Part shown: positions 45,609 to 57,000 of the stretch, piece after piece | How positions within the stretch are numbered: position 1 is the first letter of the stretch | Layout of the letters: the number at the start of each line of letters is the position of its first letter | DNA from: Quercus robur | Lineage: Eukaryota > Streptophyta > Magnoliopsida > Fagales > Fagaceae | Direction of reading: 5' to 3' | Assembly (NCBI RefSeq): GCF_932294415.1 | Contig: NC_065542.1 | Coordinates: 1,629,501-1,693,500, forward strand | DNA: 64,000 nt | Translations under genes and position numbers: made by a program | The notes under the pieces: generated by a model | What the model was told of the DNA's origin: nothing | Databases searched by the model: none | Seen by the model: the letters and a program-made list of their open reading frames with translations, nothing else

Positions 45609-45868
45609 GTCAAATTACCAATTCTCCCAAAAGTTTAAGCTATTAGAAAATGACGAATTTAATCATAATTCTAATACTTCCCCTCACATGCAGGCTTAGA
45701 ATCCCCCTTGATAAATGGGACCCAACATACGGGATTTTTAAAATTTTAAATGGAAGGTACAATGGAGACAATGATCAAACTTAGGACCTACTTCTCTAAT
45801 ACCTTGTTGAATTACTAATTCCCCAAAAGTTTAAGATGTTAGAAAATGGTTAATTTAATCATTTATTT
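45609..45868 (-). mobile_element. Second TRIM of the same family, opposite orientation
   Basis: Read on the minus strand, two direct repeats (about 45868-45808 and 45665-45609; shared GATTAAATT, TCTAA.A.CTTAAACTTTTGG) flank about 140 bases. The first is followed by AAGGTATTAGAG, a degenerate tRNA-Met primer-binding site. Repeat and internal words match the TRIM at 41943. It is inserted between two SGR2-like exons. Confidence 0.6.
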
Positions 45869-46564
45869 ATTACAAATATTTTCTTATTTAAGATACAAGA
45901 TTTCATTTTTGAATTTTGAATTTTTAAATTTTGGCTTTAATTTTGTTGAGGATTTCAAGGGATGTAATTGTAACATGATTCAAGCCTTGAAGCCTATTAA
46001 AAGGAGACTCCAAGAATAGTTTGAGACAGTTCAATTTGAATAAATAAATAAATAAATTTGAGTTAGAGTTTTCTCTACAAGTTGGTGGTGATTCTAAGTA
46101 CCCTTAGGTGGTGAAGTCTAGGATTTTTTTTTCCCTTTTATTTATTATTCACGAAAATCCGTTCTGCATCGAGAACTCTCAAAGAAGAATGGAATCACAT
46201 GCCAATTATGACACAGGACTTGCATATTAGACTCATTCTTTAAGATCTATATCTGAAAAATAAAACTCTTGCATGTAAGAAATTAGAGAGATATATTAAT
46301 TTCAGAAGGGTTAATAGAGCCCACCCTTATGGAGTGTAGATGATCCATTATTGCATGAGAACGAGTTGCCAGATCTTCAGTAAATTCCTACACCACAGAC
46401 CATGAGCATATTAAAAACAGGGAGAGAACAAGACTTTAATCCACATTTATGTGTTGTTAAAGAGCCATACCTGGAATCCAATATGCAACTGCCTTCCACC
46501 CTTGTGGTAAGGTATAAGAACAAGGCATTTATTGGTGTATTCTTTGCAGACAAGTGGTTCTATT

Positions 46565-47124
46565 CTGTAAAAAAATTCAAAAAATATTCTTTAAATGTGC
46601 TGTAATGTTGCCATAGATTACCAAATTCAAATAAATAATATAGAAGGGAAAAATGGTAACAACTATAACAAAACTTATAGCTGATTTATACCACCATGGT
46701 TTGATGTGTATGTTTGTGCAAAGTAAAAAAGGGGTAGGTGTGTGTGCGTTTGTATCAGATTGTAGAATAAGCAAGAGAGTGGAGGAGGAAAGGGGGCCCT
46801 TCTCCATTTCCAGCAGTCGAGTTAAAATTTATTAAATAGCACACTTAAATATATGTCTTGCTTACATCATTTTCCCTTAAAAGTAAGCAATGCAATGCCT
46901 TACATGCACCATTTTCTCTTTTCTTTTGTTAATATTCAACACGAGAAAACTTGTAATTTTACTTCATAAATGATATATAAAGTTGTCTTATAAAAGTAAA
47001 TAAATAAAGTTGCTTAGTTATTTACACCGATATTAACCCTATTGGCAAAATGAGGGATTAGGACAGGAACCTTAAACATAATAGGTTATAAGAAAGAAAT
47101 ACTTTGCAAATTGCAACAGAGACA
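46565..47124. other. Spacer between SGR2-like fragment and TVP38 gene
   Basis: AT-rich DNA of 560 bases. I searched it for the expected preceding SGR2 exon (ending ...HPYDPVAY) and found none. It should contain the TVP38 polyadenylation region; several AATAAA-like words exist but none stands out. Confidence 0.4.
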
Positions 47125-50100
47125 TTACTTAGCAAGCTGCGTCACATAAGCTGCAGCAATTGCTGTGACCAATAGTCCTAGACCAAGTGTCAATAGCTGA
47201 CCATTTCCTCCAGGTAAACCAATCTCAGATTCTTCTTGCTGAAACATCACCAGAAAGGGGGGGAAAAATCAATAGGCAGACAGTCAGATTGATTCTAATG
47301 ACAAATCATCCTCATTAGTGGAAGGTCGAGATCTAAAAGAATAGAAAATAAATTCAAGCACCAAAATTGTTAAATAATGAATGACTGATAAATTTGTGTA
47401 TCAAAAGCCTAATACCAAACCAATTAACCCATCAAATGCCTTCAATCAATCTCAAAAGGAAATCAATTTTAGTTAAAATTTGGTTGTTTAGACTGTGGCT
47501 TTGCATTTCAAAGCTTCTACTGTGTGAAAGGCTCACACTTCTTAAAAACACACCTTCTGGTTTACCAACCCATTCTTTTATCTCATTTTACTATGTTGCT
47601 AATACGTTGAAGAAGTTAGAGCAGGATTTGTCATAGGGTGGGAAAAGTTTTAAATGGTTGGATAAAGTATGACTGTTACACTTTTATAGGCCGTAAAAAC
47701 TAATAAGACCACTATTACAGTATAGGCAGTCATAAGGAACACACACATACACGTATCTTCGGGGGGTTGTTAGGATGAGTCTTCATAGACACATATGTTT
47801 ACTTTTTAAGTAAAAAAGAACAGAGACAAAATGTAATATTCAAACAATCGGCACAATTACATATAAAGTTTGCAGCAAGAGGAACCAATTAAAAACTCAC
47901 AATAATTGCCCGCCCAAATGCACCAGCACTCACATAAGCCCATGTTCCTGGAAGCATCCCCAACCAACTGCACACAAAATATTGTTGAAATTTGAATTAG
48001 AAAGCAGAAGATTGCAAGGGTTTTACAAAATCATATGAAACTTATATTTTCATTTATAAGTGATTAAGAGTTTTAAAAGTAAGTTCCCAAACATAATGTT
48101 AGCTTACAAACGTGTTGTCACACTACACATTCCCAATAGCAAGATTTTGGCAAGTGCATTATTGACTAATGTATGCCACTGCTTCAACAGAACTTAACTT
48201 GTGAGTTAATAGATTATCTTTATAGTATTACAAATTCTCTCCAGTTTTGGCTAGGTTACACACCTAATTTCCACATTTTTACCATAATCAAAATCTAATT
48301 TGATAATTTTACTCATTCTACATTTTGAACAGGCAAAAATGAATAAATAGACAACTCAAACCTTGTTGCATATTTATTAGTAACATATATTACTTGAAAG
48401 CAATTAGGAATGACAACTGGAGCCATGATCAAGCCAACAGTGACTAAGCCATGCATTACATAGACACATTTTTGCCTTTTTTTTTTTTTTTTTTTTTGCT
48501 AGTATAAATTAGTCAAAACAACATCTCGACAAATTGAAGCTAAAAGATTAAATGATTTATAAGTTTTAAGTCAAATCATCGTAGGGAACTCAGATGCCCA
48601 TAAAAGTGGCAAACGATTTCCAATTAGAAAAACATCCAAAAAAAGTCACCAAAAAGTGAAGCAAAAACATTTACAATAAACCAAAAACCATTAACCATGA
48701 GCAAATAGAATCAACAAGAAGCAAACCTTCCCAACATGTATGGTACAAACTTCACGGATGTCAATCCATATAGATAATTTCCCAGAGAAAATGGAAGTAA
48801 AGGGCTTAAACAAAGGAGGGTAACAACTCTGAAGCCATTTTCTCCAATTGCTTTGTCAATTGCTAGAAATTTTTTGTTTCCTTCAACCAGTTTAAGAATC
48901 TGCTCTCGAGCAAAGTATCTAGCAATTAAAAAGGCTGCACTTGCTGCCACCTGAAACAGGTTACCGATTTAGAAAACAAAGCTTAAGTAGATATTGTCAT
49001 TTTGATCTTTCTAACTTGCAAAAGAAACTGACTCACTGTTCCACTGATGGAGACAACGATAGTGCCGATAAGAGAACCAAAAAGAAGACCAGCTGACATG
49101 GTCAAAGGAACGGCTGGAATCGCAAGTATCTAGGAACATAGCTATTCAAAGTCAGTATTAGCAGCTAACATATATATACATAGGAACACATGTATGTGTG
49201 TGTATAGCTTTGGAAATTGTTGGACAATGTTACAGAACCAATGTGAATGAGAATGCACAAGTTCAGGAGAATAGCCCAAGGAAAACGTTGGATTTCAGTC
49301 AAACATTGTCCTTAACTTTTTTTTAAAAATAAATATTTTGATAAGTTATGCACACACCCAATGAGCTTTGAATGCACAATGTCACATTCCACTTTACTCT
49401 TATAAGGGGAGGAGATGCATTGGCAATATCACCCTTGAGTTTAGAGACCATGTCAACATCATGAAACTCTCAGTTTATGATGTGGAAAATAAAAATGCCT
49501 ACCTATTTTACTTTATAGACAAACACTACATTGCCTTGACATTTACTAGCATGCACATCTTGTGATAGGACAAACAAAGGAATTTGTATACGTGTGCTTG
49601 TGGCAGGTTACAGGTTAGGAAAATTTGTGGATCTTTAGAATTATGGAAGAAAAGGTCATGGATTTGTGTTAGGGTATTAAAAGGTTCATTGATGAGTTAT
49701 TTGATGGCTATTTGGTAGAAGTATGTGGGGTTTCAGGGTTTTGATAGGCAATAGAAAAGGCTTGATTTTGGTTTGTAAGGAAGAATAAAAAGAGAGAATC
49801 TAATGGTGTTTATGGGCTGTATTAACAATACCCAGGAACGGTACCATCAGAAAGAGAGGAAGAAAAGATAGAAGAGAAAGGGAGAAAGTAAAACATGAAG
49901 GCCAACATGCCTCAATGCTCAAAACACTCAATATTTTTCTTTTAATCAACTTCATCTCTCTTTGGAGTAAATTGAACACCACATATGTATAAAGACTCTT
50001 TCTTGTACTACTATTATTATTAGCACTCCTAGTTTAACTAGTAAACTAAAAACCTAAAAAACTAACTTGGACATAAAGAAAATGATACCTAAGAAGATAC

Positions 50101-52351
50101 TAAGGATCTCCTAGAAAATTATAGACCCAAATAAACTACCAGAATACCTTTAATTTGCAGTGATTACAGAAATGACAATTTTGACACTCCATACAAAATT
50201 GACCATAACTTATTTAATTAAAAAACCTAACACTCGGACACATATAACTAGACCTTTAAAGCCACACAACTTCACATGTGGACCCCATAAAATAATTCTT
50301 GAATCGGTGAATTCGCTAAGTAGTAATAAACTAATCTTCTATGATTGCATCACATCTAGACTGCATATTTTTCACAGATATTACAATTTTGCCACTGGAT
50401 ACAAAATTGACCATAACTTAATTAAGTTAAAAAACCTAACACTCAGACACATATAACTAGACCGTTAAAACCACAAAACTCCACATGTGGACCCCATAAA
50501 ATAAGTCTTGAATTGGTGAATTTATCAAAAAGTAATAAATTAAACTTCTACGGTTGCATCACAACTAGACTATATTTTTTATCCATATTAAAGCTGAAAT
50601 GTATTGCTGAAAATAAAATGCACTATACTCAAGAAAGTGCTCCAGGTGCATACCTCCAGTCCTGCATAAACCGCTACAAATAAAGCATATCCAGCTGGGC
50701 CATAACCTGTTCAATGAAAGAAGTTTATAAGATTAAGCTGAGAGTGCATTCTTTTATTATGATGAGCTAAACGCTATATTGCTCTCTAGATATACTCTGA
50801 AAATGCTGCTAGCATGGGCTAGGAAGAAACACAATTTAGGAGTTCAATGGCATCATAAATCAGGAAAGCAGTTGCTCCAATTCATAGAGCAGGTCCTATC
50901 ATCAAGATAAAGCAAGCACTTTCATTTTAAAAATAACTCCAACCAAATTCATACATGCAAAATTATATCCAATTTACACAAGATAAAACTACAACTTCAA
51001 AATTAGATTGCATGATTGAGCACATGATTATAGATCACAGTATTATCACAACAAAAATATGGAAAAAGGTGTCTCAGCAGGTATGTAAGGCATGCAATAG
51101 GATGCACCAGCAGTATTAGAATGAAGTCAAGTGCTTCACATGTGAAAGCTCCCCATTTTGCGAAGTTGGCACCTGTTTCTGTAGGGTAATTCCACACTTT
51201 CTCCCTCTTCAAAGGACAAGTGCCCCATACAATGGAGGGAAAACATACACATCAGACTAGAGCTGGTTCCAAAGCTAACAGATGAAGTTAAGCAAAAGTG
51301 TGTCCCATTATAGAGCTTATTGGCAAGAAATTAAATTAAACATTCAGGGGATTCCCTTCCATTTGATATTTGACAACCTTGCAACTTGAAACTTATGCAT
51401 GACAAACATGAACCATCTTTGAGAGACTGCACTTCCACAGCCAATAAGAAGGTATTATCTAGTTATGATAACCAACAGGATTAGATAGTGTTTTGAACGT
51501 ATAGGATCCTAAATAGGTCTTGAATTACAAAAAAAAAAAAAAGCCATTGATATTCTTATACAAGAAAAAAAAAATCCAATCCAAATTGACATAACAACAT
51601 CAAAAGTGAATAGTATAGAATTCTAATTCCAATCAATTGAATCCACACAAGTTCTCAACAGAGTGGCAACATTCAGAGAATCCCAAATCAATGATACTAA
51701 CAGAAATCAACAAAATCCAATCGAAATGGGCAACAACATTAAAAGGGTATAGTATAGAATTCTAATTCAATCAATGGAATCCACACAAGTCCTCAAAAAA
51801 GTGGCAACATTCAGTGAATCCCATATCAATGATGCCAACAGAAATCAACAAAATCCAATGCCGAATTGACAAAACACCTCAAAAAGGTACGAAATTTTCA
51901 CACAATTACCTTCGATGAAAGTAGAAAATTGAGTCAAGAAGGCATTAATCTGGTCCTTGTAGACATACCCAACAGTGGCAAAGCCACCAACTACACCCAC
52001 CAGCAAAACACCAGCCAAGATGGTACCTTTAATTGCAGTGTCACCTTCCAACTCTAACTCACCACCCTTTTCACCATCTCGTACTCTCTTATCACCACCA
52101 CCTCCACCACCACCAGCACCGCCTCCACTACCTTCTTCTTCACTCCTTGGATTGCTAAAGAACTACCTGAGACTCTGTGGGGCAGTGCTAGGGGCAGTAC
52201 TTCTTTTCTGCTTCTTGGTCTGCTTTAGAGAAGAGCAAGGTGTGAGGAAGTGAAACCGCTTGTTGGGTCTGAAGCTGAAGAGAAATGTGGAGCTGATGAG
52301 ACATGGTGGTAGTGAAGGTTGTGGTGGCCTGAGAGTGAGGAGGGTGCGCAT
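47125..52351 (-). CDS. TVP38/TMEM64-family (SNARE-associated Golgi) membrane protein, six exons
   Basis: The exons are 52351-51910, 50706-50654, 49129-49037, 48950-48727, 47967-47901 and 47238-47125; all have GT/AG sites and compatible phases and give 331 codons. The order is a serine/arginine-rich N-terminus resembling a plastid transit peptide (MRTLLTLRPPQPSLPP), a Gly/Glu-rich linker, then about six hydrophobic segments (ILAGVLLVGVVGGFATV, LAIPAVPLTMSAGLLFG, VVTLLCLSPLLPFSLGNYL, LPGTWAYVSAGAFGRAI, LLTLGLGLLVTAIAAAYVT). This matches the Arabidopsis At1g22850-type VTT-domain family, whose molecular role is poorly defined. One codon, number 63 (52165-52163), is TAG between QSLR and FF. Everything else is intact, so it is either a recent nonsense allele (TGG to TAG is plausible), a sequencing error or a young pseudogene. 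Confidence 0.88.
50168..50590 (+). repeat. Tandem duplication in TVP38 intron 2
   Basis: Two units of about 210 bases (50168-50374 and 50375-50590) share ACAAAATTGACCATAACTTA, CACATATAACTAGACC and ACATGTGGACCCCATAAAAT in order. They are non-coding and lie in the intron between exons 2 and 3. Confidence 0.75.
51575..51895 (+). repeat. Tandem repeat in TVP38 intron 1
   Basis: A unit of about 140 bases occurs a little over twice (TAGTATAGAATTCTAATTC, GGCAACATTCAG, GAAATCAACAAAATCCAAT). The last partial unit ends 15 bases from the exon 1 splice donor at 51909. Confidence 0.7.
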
Positions 52352-52530
52352 TTTAAGGATTGGGTGTGGTGTAGGATAATGGGGCTTCTAGTTCTGGGAG
52401 GTGTTGAGGAAGTGCCATCTATTGATGAGAATTTGGGGAGTGTTTGTGTTTGGAGATTGTAGGAAACTAGCATTTAAAAACTAACTATTCAGTTAGTTGG
52501 CCCCGTTTGCAAACAATTTGGGATTGTAAC

Positions 52531-52770
52531 AACTCGAGCCTTAGAGGGTCGATTTAGGGCCTCTAAATCGAGCCTCTAAGGCTCGGTTTAGCTGGTTTTG
52601 TAAGCCAAAAAAGTCCACGTGGAAACACGCAGAAATCGAGTGTTTGAGACTCGATTTCCACATAGAAATCGAGTCTCAGACACTCGATTTCTGCGTGGAG
52701 AACACGTAGAAATCGAGTCTCATAGACTCGATTTACTTAAAGTAAAATCGAGTCTCTGAGACTCGATTTT
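52531..52770. repeat. Left hairpin array of the MULE
   Basis: At least five inverted repeats lie in 240 bases, all built on the word AAATCGAGTCTC and its complement: 52532-52588 (a nested palindrome of GAGCCTTAGAGG and TCGATTTAGG), 52632-52658, 52664-52692, 52709-52734 and 52744-52770. The last is a perfect 13-base inverted repeat around one central T. They alternate with CACGTGG/CGCAGAA-type spacers. Confidence 0.85.
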
Positions 52771-52838
52771 CACACAGTCACATCTACTATCGCTGACCAG
52801 GTACTGTAGTTTTGGTTGATCTTTTTGAGCGTTGAGCG

Positions 52839-53230
52839 TGCCATCAAGTCTGGAGGAGTTTGTCTGCATGAAGTACTGTGTATTTTTTGGACTTTGTATA
52901 AAAAGTCTTGTGCCATCAAGTCTCTGCAGGTTCTTTTTTAGCGTGCCATCTTGTGCCATCAAGTCTCTGCAGGTTCTTTTTGAGCGTGCCATCAAGTCTG
53001 GAGGAGTTTGTCTCTGCATCAAGTACTTTGTATTTTTAGTCTTGTGCCATCAAGTCTCTGCTGAGACAAGTCTGGAGTTTGTCTGCACGTACTGTGTATT
53101 TTTGGACTGTGTATTTTTGGTCTTGTGCCATCAAGTTTGGAGTTTGTCTCTACACACCAGGTACTTTGTATTTTTGGTGTTGTGCCATCAAGTCTGGAGT
53201 TGGTCTCTTTTGGGCGTGCCATGAAGTCAC
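52839..53230 (+). repeat. Direct-repeat array GTGCCATCAAGTCT
   Basis: About eight copies of GTGCCATCAAGTCT (or one-base variants) occur at irregular spacing of 30-80 bases, joined by repeated 'GTACTTTGTATTTTTGG' and 'GGAGTTTGTCTCTGC' words. The array lies between the left hairpins and the presumed 5' leader of the transposase gene. Confidence 0.8.
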
Positions 53231-53452
53231 AGCTACTGTGTTGTATTTTTGGTCTCACACAACCTCTCACACAACTCTCAGAAAATATTTTGACTGCCTC
53301 ACACAACTCACACCTTCAGCAACTTCTATCACAAAACCTCTCTCAACAACTCTCACAAAACATAATACAACTCTCATAAACTCTCATACATCAGCAGCAA
53401 AACATTGCTCCTCTCACTCTGATACAATCTCAGCAGTATATTGCTCATCCTC

Positions 53453-54030
53453 ATGTCAAGTAAGGGTCTCCTCCTCACTATCTAGTTGGTTGGTCTCACA
53501 GCTACTTTGTTTGTATTAATTATTTATATTTGTTTCCCAATAAGATATTTGTTTGTATTAAATATTTATATTTGTTTCCTGATAAGATATTTGTTTGTAT
53601 TAAATATGTAGATTTGTTTCATAATATTAGTTTTTTTTTTTTGAGTAACCGGCCTGGAAGCCCAAGCAGGGCTCCTTATGTATATTAGTTGGTTGTTTAA
53701 ATATGTATATATATTTATATTTATACAACTATATGTTTAAATATTTATATATATATTTATTTATATTTATATATTTATAGAAATATATTTATATATTTAT
53801 ACAACTATATATTTATATAAATATATTTATATTTATATTTATATATTTATATATTTATAGAAATATATTTATATATTTATACAACTATATATTTATATTT
53901 ATATATTTATATTTATATATCTATTCAACTATATATTTATATTTATATATTTATACAACTATATATTTATATAAATATATTTATATTTATATTTATATTT
54001 ATATATTTATACAACTAAATGCAAATATAA

Positions 54031-54061
<31 letters not shown>

Positions 54062-57000
54062 TTTTTATATAAATATATGGATTTATATTTATATATTTAT
54101 ATATTTATATATTTATATAAATATAAATAAATGTATATATTTATACAACTATATATTTATATTTATATTTATATTTATATTTATATATTTATATTTATAT
54201 ATCTATACAACTATATATTTATATTTATATATTTATACAACTATATATTTATATATTTATATAAATATATAAATAATAGACACATAAGGAAAGAAAAAAG
54301 AAACAGGTTCAAAGAATTGTGCAACCTCCAACTTTTATGAAATTCCAACCATGAGAAAGACATTATTGAATACAGTAAAAGCTATGAAAATAATTGGGTC
54401 ACCGGTCCAGTTGCACCTAATTAAGCAGCTAGCATTTTTCCATTTTCTGGATGACATAAAGCTGATGACATATTAGCAGATTCGAAACAAATTTACTATC
54501 ATGACAGATTTTTTATTGTATGATTTTTATGATTCAGAGTCAAAATTTGAGTTTGTATATCACATCTAGTATATTTCACTGTATATTAATGCCTTGATTT
54601 TCAAATTAGATGATATGTCTAATTTGATTGATCATGATCATATTCACATTAGTGTTTTTTTTTTTTTTTTTCTTTTGTCTGATGAACCCTGCTCTATGTT
54701 ATTTCATTAATAGTAGTGTAATAGGGTATGCCATTAATTTCCGTAGCACTGGAATGATGATATTTTTATTTATATTTTTGTTAGAGCTGAGTTTAAAATT
54801 TGTAATGGGGGTGAGTTTTGTTTTTAGTTTTTTTATTTGTTTGAGTACGAAATTATAATGATTGAGTGTGTTTGTATGTGATGTGGGGTGAGTATATGCA
54901 ATTGTTACACTTTTAGATCCCTTGTAATTTTTGTACTTTGAGTAGATAGAAAAAGTTTTGTAATTGATGTTAAATGACCGTGATAAAATATGTCACTAAC
55001 ATAAATTTCCTTGGCTTGGCTCTCTAATAGGTTCACAATCTTTGAAGAATATTGATATAAATGTATACTTCGGTGGACCCCTTCACAATCCTGAAGGGAT
55101 TGACGGATTCCCATTTAGAGGGGAGGGTATCGAATGCTACTACATGATGTTACGTCGTAAGTTGAAGACGTTGAATGATTTGAAGAGGAAAATAATGGAC
55201 GAATTGAAATTGAATCCTGCTTGGTATGACATCAAGATTATTTATCGTTGCCCACAAGAAGTCCTTCATGAACGGATAAATTATGGGTATATGGCGATCA
55301 AAGAAGATAAACATGTAAAGATGATGTTTAATAGGATCCAGAAAATGCCCCAAGTAAATGCTGCTGAGTTGTATGTAAGTTTGGAGGCGCCTGCAGATAA
55401 CACTACTGAGGTGGTGCAAGAAACAACTACGACTTTACAATTTACAGCCCTAGATGATGGATGCACTACAATGGGAGGGTATACGATGGGAGGGTATACT
55501 GCACAAGGGTATACGATGGGAGGTTATACGCTCCCATGTCAAGATCATGTTGCTAATACTAGTGAAACCCTCTATCGTGAAGAGACACATTTAGAGGAGG
55601 AAGACGAAGACGAAGATCATGTTGCGAATGATGGTGAAAATGTTGAGGTTGTGGATGAGTACGAAGAGAGGATTGAGCAAGGCGACTTTGAGAACGATGT
55701 GGATGAACATGAAGTCGTTCCCAATTTTGAAGAGGAAAATATGGAGGACCATGATGAAGGTGATGCAAATGATGATATTGGTGTCCAGTATAATAGAAAT
55801 ACGACCACTGGCTACAGACCTCCTGCTGAGTCATTCTACTCAAATACTTGGGAAGATATGGCTGATCCTTCACGTCTTCAGATACCATTTGTCTCTACTT
55901 GGGAAGATGGGATGCATTTTTCTAAAGGGTTGACTTTTGCAAATAAAGATGCGGTGAAGCATGCATTGATAATATACGCAGCAAAGGATAATAGAAATTT
56001 TATAATCCGGAGGTCGACCAAATCGAAATTGTGCGCCGCATGTGTTGACGACAACTGCATGTGGTATGTTGGGGCATACATGAAGACTAAATTCAATGGT
56101 ATGTGGATGGTTACGTCTTATGTGGGTCCACACACTTGTATACCCTTTGGCCTAAAAAGAGATGGTAGAATGATGGATTCGCATTTTGTTGCATCAGAAA
56201 TTGTGGGAAAATTGCAAAAAAATCACACTACACGTATTGATGACCTATGGGAGATCATACGTACTAAGTATAATCATGAGCTTTCTTACTATAAAGTATG
56301 GGACGCAAAACAAAAGGCAATTGCTAAGATATTTGGGGATTGGGAGGAGTCTTACCAAAAGTTGCGAAAGTTGTTGTTGGCATACTTGGATGAGGACTCA
56401 GGTACCCAGTACAGCTATCACACCATACCTAGGCCACACGAAGGTACTGCGTTACTACGCTATGTATATTGGGCATTCACTCCATGCATTGCTGCATTCC
56501 AATATTGCAGGCCAGTGATTAGTATTGACGGGACTCATCTGTATGGTAAATACAAAGGGGTATTGATGATTGCAATGGCAACCGATGCTAACCAAAAGGT
56601 TTTGCCTCTCGCCTTCGCTGTTGTGGACAAGGAGTCAGGGGCTAGTTGGGGGTGGTTTTTAGAGTGTCTCAGGATTTCCATAGAGCATGTCATACCTAAC
56701 GATGGCATTTGTATTATTTCTGACCGACATAAAGGTATTAAATGTGCCATTCGAGAGTGGCCTAGACGTGAGGACGGAAGAGAACAGGTATATCATCGAT
56801 ATTGCCTTCGACATGTTGTTAGCAACTTCAACAGACACTTTGATAACCCGATTCTAAAGGCATTGGCCTTGAAAGCTGGATATGCGAGTAATGAAGCTAA
56901 ATTTAAGTCCATAATGGAAACCATTAAGGAGGCCGAGATTAATTTACTAAGGGGTGTAGACCCTACTGATACGCGGATTGAACGTTATATGCCGTACACA

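Larger units (their letters stand above)
42771..46564 (-). pseudogene. SGR2-like DDHD phospholipase, five C-terminal exons only
   Basis: Five minus-strand exons with GT/AG sites and matching phases are visible: 46564-46471 (IEPLVCKEY, LIPYHKGGRQLHIGFQ), 46387-46325 (EFTEDLATRSHAIMDHLHSI), 44075-44027 (VNVLTVCQSRSMDSLEG), 43604-43501 (RSYGSLMIQRLTGSEEGRID then HMLQ) and 42821-42771 (DKTFEHPYLQALGSHT, then TAA). This is the DDHD-domain part of SHOOT GRAVITROPISM 2, a vacuolar-membrane phospholipase A1-like protein needed for gravitropism. The last exon breaks off after SHT, where family members continue with NYW and further DDHD sequence. All upstream exons are missing; the TVP38 gene lies about 560 bases upstream instead. 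It is a genomic fragment with introns, so it was not retroposed. A TRIM element sits in the second intron. Confidence 0.88.

Noticed and set aside
46402..46605. 67-codon plus-strand frame near 46.5 kb
   Set aside because: It is antisense to the SGR2-like exon at 46564-46471, which has splice sites and family motifs.
52832..53519. Overlapping plus-strand frames of 84-146 codons between the hairpin array and the transposase
   Set aside because: They are built from the GTGCCATCAAGTCT array and a CTCACACAA leader, and show no domain or conserved start.
53700..54340. Frames coding for I/Y/F-rich peptides
   Set aside because: They are translations of an AT minisatellite inside the inferred MULE intron.
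55559..55888. Histidine- and leucine-rich minus-strand frames opposite the transposase
   Set aside because: They are antisense shadows of the acidic Asp/Glu-rich transposase segment.
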